A DNA stretch of 64,000 nucleotides, taken from assembly GCA_964588695.1 (NCBI GenBank), contig CAZPQK010000005.1, positions 1-64,000 on the forward strand. Direction: 5' to 3'. Below the pieces are notes generated by a model. That model had not been told where the DNA came from. It saw only the letters and a program-made list of their open reading frames with translations, and did no database searches. A program made the translations under genes and the position numbers. This document shows positions 26,221 to 35,030 of the stretch, piece by piece (the stretch's first letter is position 1; each line of letters starts with the position of its first letter). This stretch comes from CAZPQK01 sp964588695 (GTDB lineage: Bacteria; Krumholzibacteriota; Krumholzibacteriia; WVZY01; JAKEHA01).

Positions 26221-27153
26221 GTGGACGCCCTAAAGCTTATCTCCGGAACGGCCAACCTTCCGCTTGCCGAGAAGGTCGCAGATCATCTTGGTATCGAGCT
26301 GTGTGACGTGACGTTGGAGCGGTTTGCCGACGGCGAGATTCGGTGTCAGATCAATGAAAACATTCGTGGTGTCGATGTTTTCATTATCCAGTCGACACCG
26401 CCCCCGGCAGAGTATCTGATGGAGTTGCTTATCCTTACGGATGCTTGCTTCCTGGCGTCGGCCGAGCGAATTTCGGCGGTATTGCCATATTACGGGTACG
26501 CCCGCCAGGATCGAAAAGACCAACCGCGGGTGCCAATAACTGCTAAACTATGTGCTCGCCTTATTGAGGCTGCAGGTACCGATCGCGTGCTGACCATGGA
26601 CCTTCACAGCGCGCAGATTCAGGGGTTTTTCAACATCCAGGCCGACAACCTGTTTGCCGCGCCGGTGCTGCTGAACCACCTGAAACAGTTGGACGCTTCG
26701 AACATGATCATCGTCTCGCCCGACGTGGGCAGCACGAAAATGGGACGGGCGTTCGCCAAGCGTTTGAACTGCGACCTGGCCATCGTTGACAAGCGCCGTT
26801 CCGCCGTGGATACCACCGAAGTGATGAACATCATCGGTGACGTGCGCGGCAAAGATGTCGTTATTTTAGACGACATGATTAGTACCGCGAGTACGTTGGT
26901 CAACGGAGCCCGAGCCATCGACAAGGCTGGGGCCAAATCAATTATCGCGTGCGCAACCCACCCGGTATTTGCCGGCGAAGCTTGCGCCAAAATTATGGAC
27001 TCTCCGATTAAAGAAGTTGTCGTGACCAACACGGTTACCTTCGACCGTTTCGATGAGTGTCCCAAAGTCAAACAGCTCGACATTTCGCCTCTCATCGCCG
27101 AGGCGATTAAACGGATTCACTACAACGAATCCGTAAGCACTCTCTTTGTTTAG
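26221..27153 (+). CDS. prs: Ribose-phosphate pyrophosphokinase
   Basis: Makes phosphoribosyl pyrophosphate (PRPP) from ribose 5-phosphate and ATP. The 310 aa protein has FADGEIRCQINENIRG, YGYARQDRKDQPRVPITAKL, DLHSAQIQGFFNI and the PRPP-binding loop VVILDDMISTASTLVNGA (about residues 216-233). GTG start at 26221 with GGAG ten bases upstream. PRPP is also the donor for the polyprenyl-phosphate phosphoribosyltransferase encoded at 22727. Confidence 0.97.
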   Translation: MDALKLISGTANLPLAEKVADHLGIELCDVTLERFADGEIRCQINENIRGVDVFIIQSTPPPAEYLMELLILTDACFLASAERISAVLPYYGYARQDRKDQPRVPITAKLCARLIEAAGTDRVLTMDLHSAQIQGFFNIQADNLFAAPVLLNHLKQLDASNMIIVSPDVGSTKMGRAFAKRLNCDLAIVDKRRSAVDTTEVMNIIGDVRGKDVVILDDMISTASTLVNGARAIDKAGAKSIIACATHPVFAGEACAKIMDSPIKEVVVTNTVTFDRFDECPKVKQLDISPLIAEAIKRIHYNESVSTLFV

Positions 27154-27167
27154 GTTGGTGAATTACC

Positions 27168-27821
27168 ATGGAGACTTTCGATCTCAACGTTGTTTTTCGT
27201 GACGGCACCGGCAAGTCGGTAACCCGCAAGTTGCGCACCGACGCATTGGTACCCGCGGTTCTTTACGGGCATAAGAAGGGTCCCATTGGCCTTTCGGTGC
27301 AAGAGCCCGAGATTCGTGCGATCATCGCCAAGAATCCGGATTCGGCAGTCGTAAACCTGACCGTCGGCGGGGAAAAGAGCCAGCACGCCATGGTGCGTGA
27401 GGTTCAGCGCCACCCGGCAACGGGGGAATTCTTGCACGTAGACTTTCAGCGCATCGACCTCGACGAGAAGCTGACCGTCGATGTTCCGCTGGAATTTCTC
27501 GGCGACCCCAAAGGGGTCAAAGAACAGGGCGGGCGCTTCGAACACACCACGCAACGAACGCTTAGCGTGTTGTGTGTTCCCACTGCGATTCCCAAGGCCA
27601 TCAAGATCGATATCTCTGCGTTGGAGATGGACGATAAGATTCGGGTTGAAGATATTGCTAGTGGCTATCCCGACCTCGAGTTTCTTGACGATCCGGTAAC
27701 GCTCCTGGCGACGGTGACCACCAAAATCGCCATGGCCGACGTCGACGAAGACGGCGAAGGCGAAGAAGGTGCCGCCGCCGAAAGCGAGGCCCCGGCAGCC
27801 GAAGAACCGGCTGGCGAATAA
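27168..27821 (+). CDS. rplY: 50S ribosomal protein L25 (Ctc/TL5 type)
   Basis: 217 aa long-form L25 with an N-terminal 5S-rRNA-binding domain (RKLRTDALVPAVLYGHKKGP near residue 20) and the C-terminal beta domain of Ctc/TL5 (VDVPLEFLGDPKGVKEQGG), then an acidic Glu/Ala-rich tail of about 30 residues. It lies between prs and pth, the common order, 14 bases behind prs. A hairpin with a short T-run separates it from pth. Confidence 0.96.
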   Translation: METFDLNVVFRDGTGKSVTRKLRTDALVPAVLYGHKKGPIGLSVQEPEIRAIIAKNPDSAVVNLTVGGEKSQHAMVREVQRHPATGEFLHVDFQRIDLDEKLTVDVPLEFLGDPKGVKEQGGRFEHTTQRTLSVLCVPTAIPKAIKIDISALEMDDKIRVEDIASGYPDLEFLDDPVTLLATVTTKIAMADVDEDGEGEEGAAAESEAPAAEEPAGE

Positions 27822-27844
27822 GCGCCGCCGCTTTGCTTGGAATT

Positions 27845-27872
27845 AGCCCCTCGGCATGCCCGGGGGGCTTTT
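27845..27872 (+). terminator. Hairpin between rplY and pth, probable (leaky) terminator
   Basis: agcccctcgg (27845-27854) pairs with ccggggggct (27860-27869) with one T-G pair around loop catgc, followed by only four T residues. The weak tail suggests partial termination, allowing some pth expression from upstream. Confidence 0.6.
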
Positions 27873-27888
27873 CTGTTACGGAGTTGAA

Positions 27889-28530
27889 ATGCTTGTAGTT
27901 GTCGGTCTGGGAAACCCCGGCCCCAAATACACAGAAACACGGCACAATCTGGGGTTTATGGTCCTGGACGCGTTGGCAGCCCGATCCAAGGTCAGGTGGA
28001 AAGAGCCGCGCCCGAGCTTTGCCAAGGCAGAGATCTCGCTCGGGGGGCACGATGTCGTGCTGATCAAACCCATGACCTACATGAACCTGTCGGGCGAAGC
28101 GCTCGCCGACTGGGAGCATTTGCAAGGCGGACAGGTGGCGGCGAAGGACGTGCTTGTACTTACCGACGACATGGCAATCCCACTGGGGATGCTGCGACTG
28201 CGCGGCAAGGGCTCGGACGGCGGGCACAACGGATTGGCATCGATCGCCGCTCACCTTAACACGACTAAGTTTGCCCGGTTACGACTCGGGGTAGGCGAAC
28301 CGCCGCCCGGCATTGACGCCAGCGACTACGTTCTGATGCGGTTTCTCGACGAAGAGTGGGAGGCGGTGGCCAGGATGGCCCGGGCGGCTGAAAGGTGCGT
28401 CGCGTGCTGGGCCCGGGACGGGCTCAATACCGCGATGAATCGCTTTAACAAGTCCGTGGCTCCCAAGCCCAAAGAGGACACCAACCCGACGCCCGGCAAC
28501 GACCCCGACCCGTCGAAAGCGCCCAAATAA
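27889..28530 (+). CDS. pth: Peptidyl-tRNA hydrolase
   Basis: Recycles peptidyl-tRNA released by stalled ribosomes. 213 aa: VVGLGNPGPKYTETRHNLGF at the N-terminus with the catalytic His (in RHNLG) and Asn, KPMTYMNLSGEA, and DDMAIPLGMLRLRGKGSDGG followed by HNGLASI with the other active-site residues. The frame is open upstream through the terminator hairpin, but ATG 27889 with CGGAG upstream gives the family start. A Pro-rich tail of about 25 residues ends the protein. Confidence 0.96.
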   Translation: MLVVVGLGNPGPKYTETRHNLGFMVLDALAARSKVRWKEPRPSFAKAEISLGGHDVVLIKPMTYMNLSGEALADWEHLQGGQVAAKDVLVLTDDMAIPLGMLRLRGKGSDGGHNGLASIAAHLNTTKFARLRLGVGEPPPGIDASDYVLMRFLDEEWEAVARMARAAERCVACWARDGLNTAMNRFNKSVAPKPKEDTNPTPGNDPDPSKAPK

Positions 28531-28535
28531 TCGAT

Positions 28536-28564
28536 TTGACAACCAGTTAGCGGTCGGCTATCTT
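28536..28564 (+). promoter_or_regulatory. Sigma70 promoter of the rpsF-rpsR-rplI operon
   Basis: Consensus -35 TTGACA (28536-28541), 17-base spacer, -10 TATCTT (28559-28564). One of the strongest promoters in the window; transcription would begin near 28571, leaving a leader of about 105 nt. Confidence 0.75.
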
Positions 28565-28581
28565 AGGTGCTTCAATTCTAA

Positions 28582-28649
28582 GTGCTCACGAACACGTGAA
28601 TTCGCACTACTTCTCTGCTTCTCCGACCGCGCCCGCGCGAAGAGAGAAG
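28582..28649 (+). promoter_or_regulatory. Two-hairpin leader, candidate S6:S18 autoregulatory motif
   Basis: Hairpin 1: gtgc-tcacg (28582-28590) pairs with cgtga (28594-28598) and gcac (28604-28607). Hairpin 2: cttctct (28610-28616) pairs with agagaag (28643-28649), continued by cttc/gaag, and encloses a loop containing ccgaccg. Leaders of rpsF operons in many bacteria carry a conserved CCG-containing hairpin bound by the S6:S18 complex. The position and CCG content fit, but I cannot test the covariation model. Confidence 0.45.
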
Positions 28650-28675
28650 CCTAATGTCCATAGGGAGGTGGCTAC

Positions 28676-29062
28676 GTGCAAAGCTACGAGTGCGCCATCG
28701 TTTGGCAACCGGCTATGGCCGATGATGCCCTAAAAGGTGGCGTAGACAAATACGCCAAAGTAATCGACGACCAGGGCGGTGAGATCACCCGGGTGGAAAC
28801 CTGGGGTAAGCGCAAGCTTGCTTACGAAATCAACGACCGGACCGAAGGCTACTATTATTTCTACAAATTCCGGGGTACCGAGGATTCGCTCAACGAGTTG
28901 AATCGTCAACTGCGAATCGACGAAGAGGTGTTGCGTCATCTCATCGTCGTCGACGAATTCGCCGAAGGTAACGAAGCAAAGATTGAGGCCGCGAACATCG
29001 TTCCGGTTGCAGGTAAAGAGCGCGAACGGGAGGATAGCCGTGCCGAAGTCGAGAAAAGGTAA
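28676..29062 (+). CDS. rpsF: 30S ribosomal protein S6
   Basis: 128 aa. GTG start (28676) behind GGGAGGTG. S6 signature YECAIVWQPAMADD at the N-terminus, VETWGKRKLAYEINDRTEGY (about residues 41-60), and EVLRHLIVVDE (about 86-96). The C-terminal tail is charged. Overlaps the start of rpsR. In the ribosome it pairs with S18, encoded next. Confidence 0.97.
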   Translation: MQSYECAIVWQPAMADDALKGGVDKYAKVIDDQGGEITRVETWGKRKLAYEINDRTEGYYYFYKFRGTEDSLNELNRQLRIDEEVLRHLIVVDEFAEGNEAKIEAANIVPVAGKEREREDSRAEVEKR

Positions 29063-29303
29063 GAAGAAGGACAAAAAGGCGCGTCCCTTACGCGCGCGTA
29101 AGCGGAAGCCATTTTTGGATGAGGTTCGGCAGATAGATTACAAAGATATCCGTCTGCTGCAGCGCTTTATGACCGACCGTGGCAAGATAACGCCTCGTCG
29201 GGTTACCGGCGCAACCGCCAAACAGCAACGTCAAGTCGCGCAGGCGATCAAGCGCGCCCGCGCGATTGCACTGCTTCCGTACGTCAAGGAATACTACCGT
29301 TAG
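29040..29303 (+). CDS. rpsR: 30S ribosomal protein S18
   Basis: 87 aa. GTG at 29040 follows GGGAGGA and gives the basic N-terminus PKSRKGKKKDKKARPL; the body has FLDEVRQIDYKDIRLLQRF, GKITPRRVTGATAKQQRQVA and IKRARAIALLPYV, all family-typical. The frame extends further upstream, but that part lies within rpsF and is not conserved. Translationally coupled to rpsF. Confidence 0.96.
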   Translation: MPKSRKGKKKDKKARPLRARKRKPFLDEVRQIDYKDIRLLQRFMTDRGKITPRRVTGATAKQQRQVAQAIKRARAIALLPYVKEYYR

Positions 29304-29328
29304 GCCGCGAGGCTAAGGAGGAATACCG

Positions 29329-29772
29329 GTGGAAGTCATTTTACTGGATTCGATCCCCAAGTTGGGAGACCGCGGCGAAACGGTGAAGGTGAAGCCGGGC
29401 TACGCCCGCAACTTTCTGTTCCCGCGTAAGCTTGCGTTGCCGGCCACGTCGGCAAACGTAAACGTGTTCAAAGAACGCGAACAGTTGCTTATCAAGAAGG
29501 ACGCCGAGCGCATTAGTGCCGCGCAGGTCATAGCCGGCAAGATTACCGCGCAGCCAGTCGAAATCTCCGCGCAAGTGGGCGAAGAAGACAAGCTGTACGG
29601 TTCGGTGACGTCTTCCGATATCGCAAAGGCTCTGGCCGACCGCGGTGTCGAAATTGACAAGCGCATTATCAATCTGGAACAGCCGATCAAAGAGCTTGGC
29701 GACTTCACCGTCGACGTGCGCTTGCACCGCGAAGTGGTGGCGCCGCTGAGGGTGTCGGTCGTACGCCAGTAG
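29329..29772 (+). CDS. rplI: 50S ribosomal protein L9
   Basis: 147 aa. GTG start behind AGGAGG. N-terminal rRNA-binding domain MEVILLDSIPKLGDRGETVK and GYARNFLFPRKLALPAT, long connecting helix, C-terminal domain with DKLYGSVTSSDIAKAL. Completes the rpsF-rpsR-rplI operon. Confidence 0.97.
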   Translation: MEVILLDSIPKLGDRGETVKVKPGYARNFLFPRKLALPATSANVNVFKEREQLLIKKDAERISAAQVIAGKITAQPVEISAQVGEEDKLYGSVTSSDIAKALADRGVEIDKRIINLEQPIKELGDFTVDVRLHREVVAPLRVSVVRQ

Positions 29773-29790
29773 TTTCTCGCGGAGGACGCG

Positions 29791-30864
29791 GTGCTCGCAG
29801 TGATTATGGCCGGCGGCGTCGGCGAACGGTTCTGGCCGAAGAGTCGGCGACGCCATCCCAAACAGCTGCTGGATTTAACCGGGCGGGGAAGCATGATCGC
29901 GTTAACCGTCGACCGGTTGCAGGGCCTGTGCGAGCCGTCCGAAATATACGTGATTACCAACGTCGAGCAACGTGGCGCAATTGTTAGTGAGCTCGATGGG
30001 CGCGTTCCCGCGGACAATGTGATTGGCGAACCCCAAGGCCAGAACACCGCGCCGTGCATTGGATTGGCGGCATTGCTTTTGCGTCGCGACCACGGCGACA
30101 AAGCCATGGTTGTGCTGCCAGCCGATCATTTGGTCGAACCCACCGACGAATTTCAAGATCACCTTCGCCGCGCAGCCGACTATGTTGAAGCCAACGGCGG
30201 ACTGCTGACGTTTGGTGTAACCCCGACCCGACCGGAAACCGGGTATGGGTACATCAAAACCGGCGATACGGTGGATTCCAAGGACGGGCGGACCATTCTG
30301 CACGCCGAAGCGTTCTTAGAAAAACCTGACGCCGAAACGGCGGCAACTTTTCTGGCTAGTGGTGAACATCTGTGGAACAGCGGAATGTTTGCCTGGCGGG
30401 TGGATACCATTCTTGACGAGATCGCAACCCACCTGCCAGAACTTGACGCCGTTCTGTCTCGGATCGAATCGGCGCTGGGAACTCGACCGCTGGATGATGT
30501 GTTACAATTACATTATCCCGATGCTCCCTCTATTTCTATCGACTACGGCGTGATGGAGAAGTCCAGTCACGTGGTGGTAATGCGTGCCGATTTCAAGTGG
30601 AACGACGTCGGAAGCTGGGAGTTTATGCGCGATATTAACGCGGCCGACTCCGACGGAAACGTTACAGTAGGAGATCACGTCCTGATCGACGCCAAGGGAA
30701 ACACCGTCGTGTCGAGGGACAAACTCGTGGCCATACTCGGCGTCGACGATTTGGTTGTTGTCGATGGCGGGGACACGCTGCTGGTGTGTCATCGCGACCG
30801 GGTTCAGGATGTAAAACAAGTGGTGCAGGCGTTGCGCGATCGTTCACACGATTCGCTCACGTAG
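29791..30864 (+). CDS. manC: Mannose-1-phosphate guanylyltransferase
   Basis: 357 aa nucleotidyltransferase making GDP-mannose. N-terminal AVIMAGGVGERFWPKSRRRH with the activation loop, then PKQLLDLTG, VLPADHLVEP, and the substrate region FLEKPDAETAATFL and NSGMFAW. It is the short type without a C-terminal phosphomannose isomerase domain. GTG start with GGAGGA upstream, 18 bases after rplI. GDP-mannose could feed the mannosyl-transfer enzymes of the second glycan island (for example the Dpm1-like protein at 60983). Confidence 0.92.
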   Translation: MLAVIMAGGVGERFWPKSRRRHPKQLLDLTGRGSMIALTVDRLQGLCEPSEIYVITNVEQRGAIVSELDGRVPADNVIGEPQGQNTAPCIGLAALLLRRDHGDKAMVVLPADHLVEPTDEFQDHLRRAADYVEANGGLLTFGVTPTRPETGYGYIKTGDTVDSKDGRTILHAEAFLEKPDAETAATFLASGEHLWNSGMFAWRVDTILDEIATHLPELDAVLSRIESALGTRPLDDVLQLHYPDAPSISIDYGVMEKSSHVVVMRADFKWNDVGSWEFMRDINAADSDGNVTVGDHVLIDAKGNTVVSRDKLVAILGVDDLVVVDGGDTLLVCHRDRVQDVKQVVQALRDRSHDSLT

Positions 30865-30883
30865 TGTCCACGGAGGTAAGACA

Positions 30884-32086
30884 ATGAAGTTTCGCTATCT
30901 GCTGATCCTCACGCTCGCAGCGTTCACCGCGGTGAGTTGCGCCGAACAAAAGACCGCGGACACCGCGTCTGTCGTTCCGGAAGACGAACTGGCTGCCAGT
31001 GTTGGTAATAGCTGGAAGTTGACGCGCGAAGAGGTTCAATCCTACATCGATCAGTTGCCTCCAGAGCAGCGTGCCAAGTTTGACAACTCTATGGGGCGCG
31101 CCGAAATCGCCAACCGGTTTCTGGCCGACGAACTCATGCATCAGGAAGCGCTCGACCTGGGGCTGCCCGAAACCCCTTGGGTGCAGTCGCAGTTAAAAGA
31201 CGCCGAGCGTCGCATTCTTATGCAAGCGTACTTTCAGGATCAAATTGCTTCGGACGCCAAGCCTACCGAAGAAGAAATTTACGAGTATTACAACAACCAC
31301 CAGGATGTGTATTCGACGCTTGAGACATCGCGCGCCCAGCACATTTTTTCCAAGCGGAAAGAAAAGTTGGACGATCTTAAGAAGCGCGTGGTGGACGGCG
31401 GAGAGGCTTTCACAACCCTCGCTCACAAGTTCTCCGAAGACGAGATCACTCGCGCCGACGGCGGCGATCTGGGTTTCTTCAACCCGGGCGGCTTTATTCG
31501 CAGTGTTGGATTTTCAGACGAGTTTCACGACATCCTGGCCGGACTGCCCGTCGGTGGCGTGCATGGTCCCTTTCAGTGGGAGAAGGGTTGGTCGCTGATC
31601 CGGATTAACGAGCGTCGTCCGGCCGAGTTGAAGCCGTTCGATGAGGTTCGCGATGAAATCGTGAATACGCTGACGAATATGCGGCTGGAAGAGGTTCGCG
31701 ACGCAAAGATTGCCGCGCTTAAGGAAAAGCACGAGTGGCGCAACGTGATGGAAGAGATTGCGTTTGCGGTGAATCGTAGCCCGGAAGAACTTTTCAATCT
31801 GGCGCAAACGATCGAAGATCCGCACCAGCGAATTACTGTGTTTCAAAAGGTTGTTGACGACTATCCGGAGGACAAGTACGCGCCGCAAGCCATGTTCATG
31901 ATCGGTTTTGTATACAGCGAAGAACTTAAAGATCGAGTCAACGCTCAACGAGAGTTTGCTCGCGTGCTGGACAGCTATCCGGAATCCGAGATCGCCAACA
32001 CCGCGCGCTGGATGCTGGAAAACATGGGCATGCCGATCCCGGACTTCGATGATCTGAAAGACCTGGACGAGAAAATTAAAGGTTAA
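30884..32086 (+). CDS. PpiC-type peptidyl-prolyl isomerase lipoprotein
   Basis: 400 aa. Signal peptide with lipobox AVSC (Cys 19 predicted as lipidated). SurA/PrsA-like N-terminal helical region, parvulin domain at about residues 140-245 (HIFSKRKEK, ADGGDLGFFNPGGFIRSVGF, VGGVHGPFQWEKGWSLIRI), then a C-terminal region with YbgF/TPR-like helices (DDYPEDKYAPQAMFMIGFVY, LDSYPESEIANTARWMLEN). Likely assists folding of exported or outer-membrane proteins. The TPR-like end is unusual for PrsA and recalls the Tol-Pal protein CpoB. Confidence 0.87.
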   Translation: MKFRYLLILTLAAFTAVSCAEQKTADTASVVPEDELAASVGNSWKLTREEVQSYIDQLPPEQRAKFDNSMGRAEIANRFLADELMHQEALDLGLPETPWVQSQLKDAERRILMQAYFQDQIASDAKPTEEEIYEYYNNHQDVYSTLETSRAQHIFSKRKEKLDDLKKRVVDGGEAFTTLAHKFSEDEITRADGGDLGFFNPGGFIRSVGFSDEFHDILAGLPVGGVHGPFQWEKGWSLIRINERRPAELKPFDEVRDEIVNTLTNMRLEEVRDAKIAALKEKHEWRNVMEEIAFAVNRSPEELFNLAQTIEDPHQRITVFQKVVDDYPEDKYAPQAMFMIGFVYSEELKDRVNAQREFARVLDSYPESEIANTARWMLENMGMPIPDFDDLKDLDEKIKG

Positions 32087-32115
32087 CGGTAACAGCCAGA
32101 AGGAAAGAGAGCGAC

Positions 32116-32601
32116 ATGGGTGCCGGCGAACTGGTTTCGGTTCGAGTAACCCGGTTGGCTCGCGATCAGCGAGGAACGCCGGTGGTGCTGTTACAACCCG
32201 AAGGCGAGTCGGACTCGTTGCCTATCTGGATTGGTCACACCGAAGCGATGGCGATTGAATTGTACTCCTCGGGACGTGCGTTTGAGCGCCCGCTTACCCA
32301 CGACCTTCTGCGTCTGGCCATCGAAAGCCTCGGCGCGCGGGTGGCCCGAGTCACGATCACAGAACTCCGTGACAGCACCTACCTTGCTAAAGTATACCTG
32401 CAGAGAGAGGACGACGTTTTCGTAATCGATGCTCGGCCCAGCGACAGCATTGCGCTGGCCTTAGCGTCGAAGGCAGAGATCCTGGTGGATCGTGAGCTGT
32501 TTGCGCAACACAAACGCGCGATTCCGGAAGCGACCGATCCCTCAAGTCCGGACGATGATATCGAACGCCATTTGCGCGACCTGGACCCTGGTCAGTTCTA
32601 G
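32116..32601 (+). CDS. Bifunctional nuclease (BFN, DUF151) family protein
   Basis: 161 aa. The DUF151 pattern covers residues 8-140: VVLLQPEGESDSLPIWIGHT, RPLTHDLLRLAIESLGA, VYLQREDDVFVIDARPSDSI, ALALASKAEI. Plant and archaeal homologues show DNase/RNase activity; the bacterial role is uncertain. C-terminal 20 residues are acidic. Its place among envelope genes gives no clue to function. Confidence 0.87.
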   Translation: MGAGELVSVRVTRLARDQRGTPVVLLQPEGESDSLPIWIGHTEAMAIELYSSGRAFERPLTHDLLRLAIESLGARVARVTITELRDSTYLAKVYLQREDDVFVIDARPSDSIALALASKAEILVDRELFAQHKRAIPEATDPSSPDDDIERHLRDLDPGQF

Positions 32602-32612
32602 TAGGTAATTCT

Positions 32613-34364
32613 ATGCACTTTGTTTCTGTTCGAACCACCGCCGCCCTGGCTATGGCCCTAATCTTCGTCTCCGGTTGTCTTCCCAAAAGCGGATCCACAC
32701 GCATTTCGCCCGAAGAGAGTCGCAGCGCCGGCGCGATTCTCGAAGAGGCGCGCACCGCACTGACCGCGGGCGACGCCGCTGCCGCAGAGACGTCGCTGCG
32801 CGCGCTGACCGGCACCTATCCCAACTACGCACGATTGGACGAGGCCTGGATGGCGTTGGGCGACCTCGCGATGGCGGACAAACGCGCTGCGGACGCGGCC
32901 CTTGCCTACGACCACGTCGTGGATGATCATCCCAACAGCAATATGCGACCGGTTGCGTTGGTTCGCGCGGCGGAAGCTCACGCCGCACTCGGTGATGAAC
33001 TGCAGGCGGCGGAACGCTTGCTGGGCGCGCTGGAACTTCCGTTGGAGCCAGCGACCAAGGCGGATGCAATTGAATCGCTGCGCCGTATTGCGGTCAACGA
33101 CCTCAGCGGCCCGCAGTTGCAATCGCTAATCGAGAAACATCCCAAGTCGATTCTGGCCAAAGAAACCACGATTGTGGAAGCGCGGCGCGAGTACGCACGC
33201 GGCAACTACGAACGTAGCTATAAACTCCTCGCCCAGTACGTGTATCAGTATCCCGAAGACGCCGAAGTAACCGGCGCGCGACGTCTGCTAGCGATGGCTG
33301 GAGAGCGTCGCCAGGCTGTGGGGAGCGATACGCTCAATGTCGACCCCGACAAGATCGGGTTGGTTTTGCCGATGACCGGCGAACTTGCAGTGTACGGCCG
33401 GATGTTTACTCAGGGTGTAGAGATAGCGGTGGCCGAGCACAACGCCGCGCATGTACGCAAAGTAAAGGTGGCGACGGCCGATTCGCGAGGGAATCCCTAT
33501 GACGCGGTTGCCGCAGTTCGGTCACTGGCCCTCGAGGAAGGTGTCGTTGGGATTGTGGGGAGCCTGTTCACCGTGCCCACCATAGCGGCTGCCATCGAGT
33601 CGAACGCGTGGCGGGTTCCGCTGGTTTCGCCGTCGGCGAACGCCGACCGGCTACCGCAATTGGGGCCGTTTGTATTTGAATCCAAGATGAGTGAAGACTA
33701 TGAGGTCGCCACCGTCGCCAGGGTTGCGGTGCGCGATTTGCTCTTGGAAAGAGTAGCGATTATCGCACCAGCGCGCGGACAGCGCTCGCAACTGGGCGAG
33801 TTCTTTCGCGAGGAAGTCGCTCGTTTTGGCGGACGCGTGGTAGCGTACGAAGTCTACAACGAAGGCGCCACAGATTTTCGCGAGCAGATTGAGCGCGTGC
33901 GCGAAGCCGCGCCGGAAGCAATATTTATCCCCGGGAGAGTCGAAGAGTTATTGGTAATGCTTCCGCAAATCAAGTTCTACGACTTGCAGGTGCAACTGTT
34001 GGGTATGAGTAATTGGAATTCTCCGCGACTGTTGCGCTTGTCGCGCGACGAACTCGAAGGCGCATTGTTTCCGATGGAAACTCATGTTGGACGCACGCCC
34101 GCAGCTTACGAACGAGTGGCCACCGCGTTGCGCGAAAAGGGAAGCGCCGAAGTCGAAGAGCTTAGTGTGGACGGCTACTTTGCCGCGAAGTTGTTGTTGG
34201 CAACGCTGGCGCAGGGAGCAATATCGCGGGCCGAGGTTCAGCAGAACCTGGAGTCGGCTACCGGGCGGAACGTGGGAAACGCCGGGTCTTCGTTGGGTGC
34301 GATTCCGTTGCTCAAAGTGGAGTCTGGACGGGCAATTCCGTTTCGTTTCGGTTCTGGCGGTTAG
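32613..34364 (+). CDS. LpoA-like lipoprotein: TPR region plus periplasmic binding-protein fold
   Basis: 583 aa. Lipobox FVSGC (Cys 22). Residues 35-235 are helical repeats of TPR type (ARTALTAGDAAAAETSLRAL, AALAYDHVVDDHP). Residues 245-575 are a type I periplasmic binding domain (IGLVLPMTGELAVYGRMFTQ, GIVGSLFTVPTIAAA, VPLVSPSANADRLPQLGP). This is the layout of LpoA, the outer-membrane activator of penicillin-binding protein PBP1A, and of related LppC proteins. Stops one base short of the convergent tonB-like stop codon. Confidence 0.85.
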   Translation: MHFVSVRTTAALAMALIFVSGCLPKSGSTRISPEESRSAGAILEEARTALTAGDAAAAETSLRALTGTYPNYARLDEAWMALGDLAMADKRAADAALAYDHVVDDHPNSNMRPVALVRAAEAHAALGDELQAAERLLGALELPLEPATKADAIESLRRIAVNDLSGPQLQSLIEKHPKSILAKETTIVEARREYARGNYERSYKLLAQYVYQYPEDAEVTGARRLLAMAGERRQAVGSDTLNVDPDKIGLVLPMTGELAVYGRMFTQGVEIAVAEHNAAHVRKVKVATADSRGNPYDAVAAVRSLALEEGVVGIVGSLFTVPTIAAAIESNAWRVPLVSPSANADRLPQLGPFVFESKMSEDYEVATVARVAVRDLLLERVAIIAPARGQRSQLGEFFREEVARFGGRVVAYEVYNEGATDFREQIERVREAAPEAIFIPGRVEELLVMLPQIKFYDLQVQLLGMSNWNSPRLLRLSRDELEGALFPMETHVGRTPAAYERVATALREKGSAEVEELSVDGYFAAKLLLATLAQGAISRAEVQQNLESATGRNVGNAGSSLGAIPLLKVESGRAIPFRFGSGG

Positions 34365-34365
34365 C

Positions 34366-35025
34366 CTAGCCGTAAATGCGGAACTTGATCATGAATTTGA
34401 TCCGCATGTCCTGCGGCTGTCCGTTCTCGATTCTTGGCTTAAATAGAAACTCGTAGACCACCGCTAGCGACGCGTCTTCGAACTGCTTTGATCCTACCGA
34501 CGACAGAATAGTCGCGTCTTCCACTTCGCCCCGCTCATTCACGTAGAGCTCGACCAGCACCGACCCTTCGATTCCGTACCGTCGCATTTCGCTGGGATAC
34601 TCCGGCTCGACCATGTGTAACAGAACGTAGTCTTCGGAGTATGGAATCTGTCGCCGCTGAGGGACGGTTTCGATTTCGAGCACTTCGCGTTCCCGTACCG
34701 CCGGGGCCACTTCTTTGGGAATCACGTCCTGGTCGATCTCAAGTTCGAACAGGCTTTCGTCGGATACCGGAATGATATTGTAGCCGGGATCTTCCGGAAC
34801 GGCGTCGGCACCGGATTCGCCGACCCGGGTTACCCGGTCGGGAACGATAGTGATTTCCGGCACCAGTTCGAACGCACCTTCAAAACCAACGTACCGTTCG
34901 AATTCTTCGATGGTCACGTCCCCGAAGGACAAAAACAACAAGCCCAAAAGCGCTGCCGCAGCGGGAACCACCATCAGCAGTCGTTTGAGGTATCGCTGTT
35001 GTCGATCGTGAACGGTAATAGCCAT
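34366..35025 (-). CDS. TonB family protein
   Basis: 219 aa. Cytoplasmic start with basic residues (QQRYLKRL), a membrane helix at about 16-33 (LLMVVPAAAALLGLLFLS), periplasmic linker, and a C-terminal TonB domain at about 140-219 (EPEYPSEMRRYGIEGSVLVE, FEDASLAVVYEFLFKPRIEN). It would couple an ExbB/ExbD motor to outer-membrane receptors; neither motor nor receptor is in the window. The linker lacks the usual long Pro-Lys repeats. Starts behind SD aaagggg, which is part of a perfect 11-bp inverted repeat. Confidence 0.88.
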   Translation of the reverse strand: MAITVHDRQQRYLKRLLMVVPAAAALLGLLFLSFGDVTIEEFERYVGFEGAFELVPEITIVPDRVTRVGESGADAVPEDPGYNIIPVSDESLFELEIDQDVIPKEVAPAVREREVLEIETVPQRRQIPYSEDYVLLHMVEPEYPSEMRRYGIEGSVLVELYVNERGEVEDATILSSVGSKQFEDASLAVVYEFLFKPRIENGQPQDMRIKFMIKFRIYG

Positions 35026-35030
35026 GCAAA

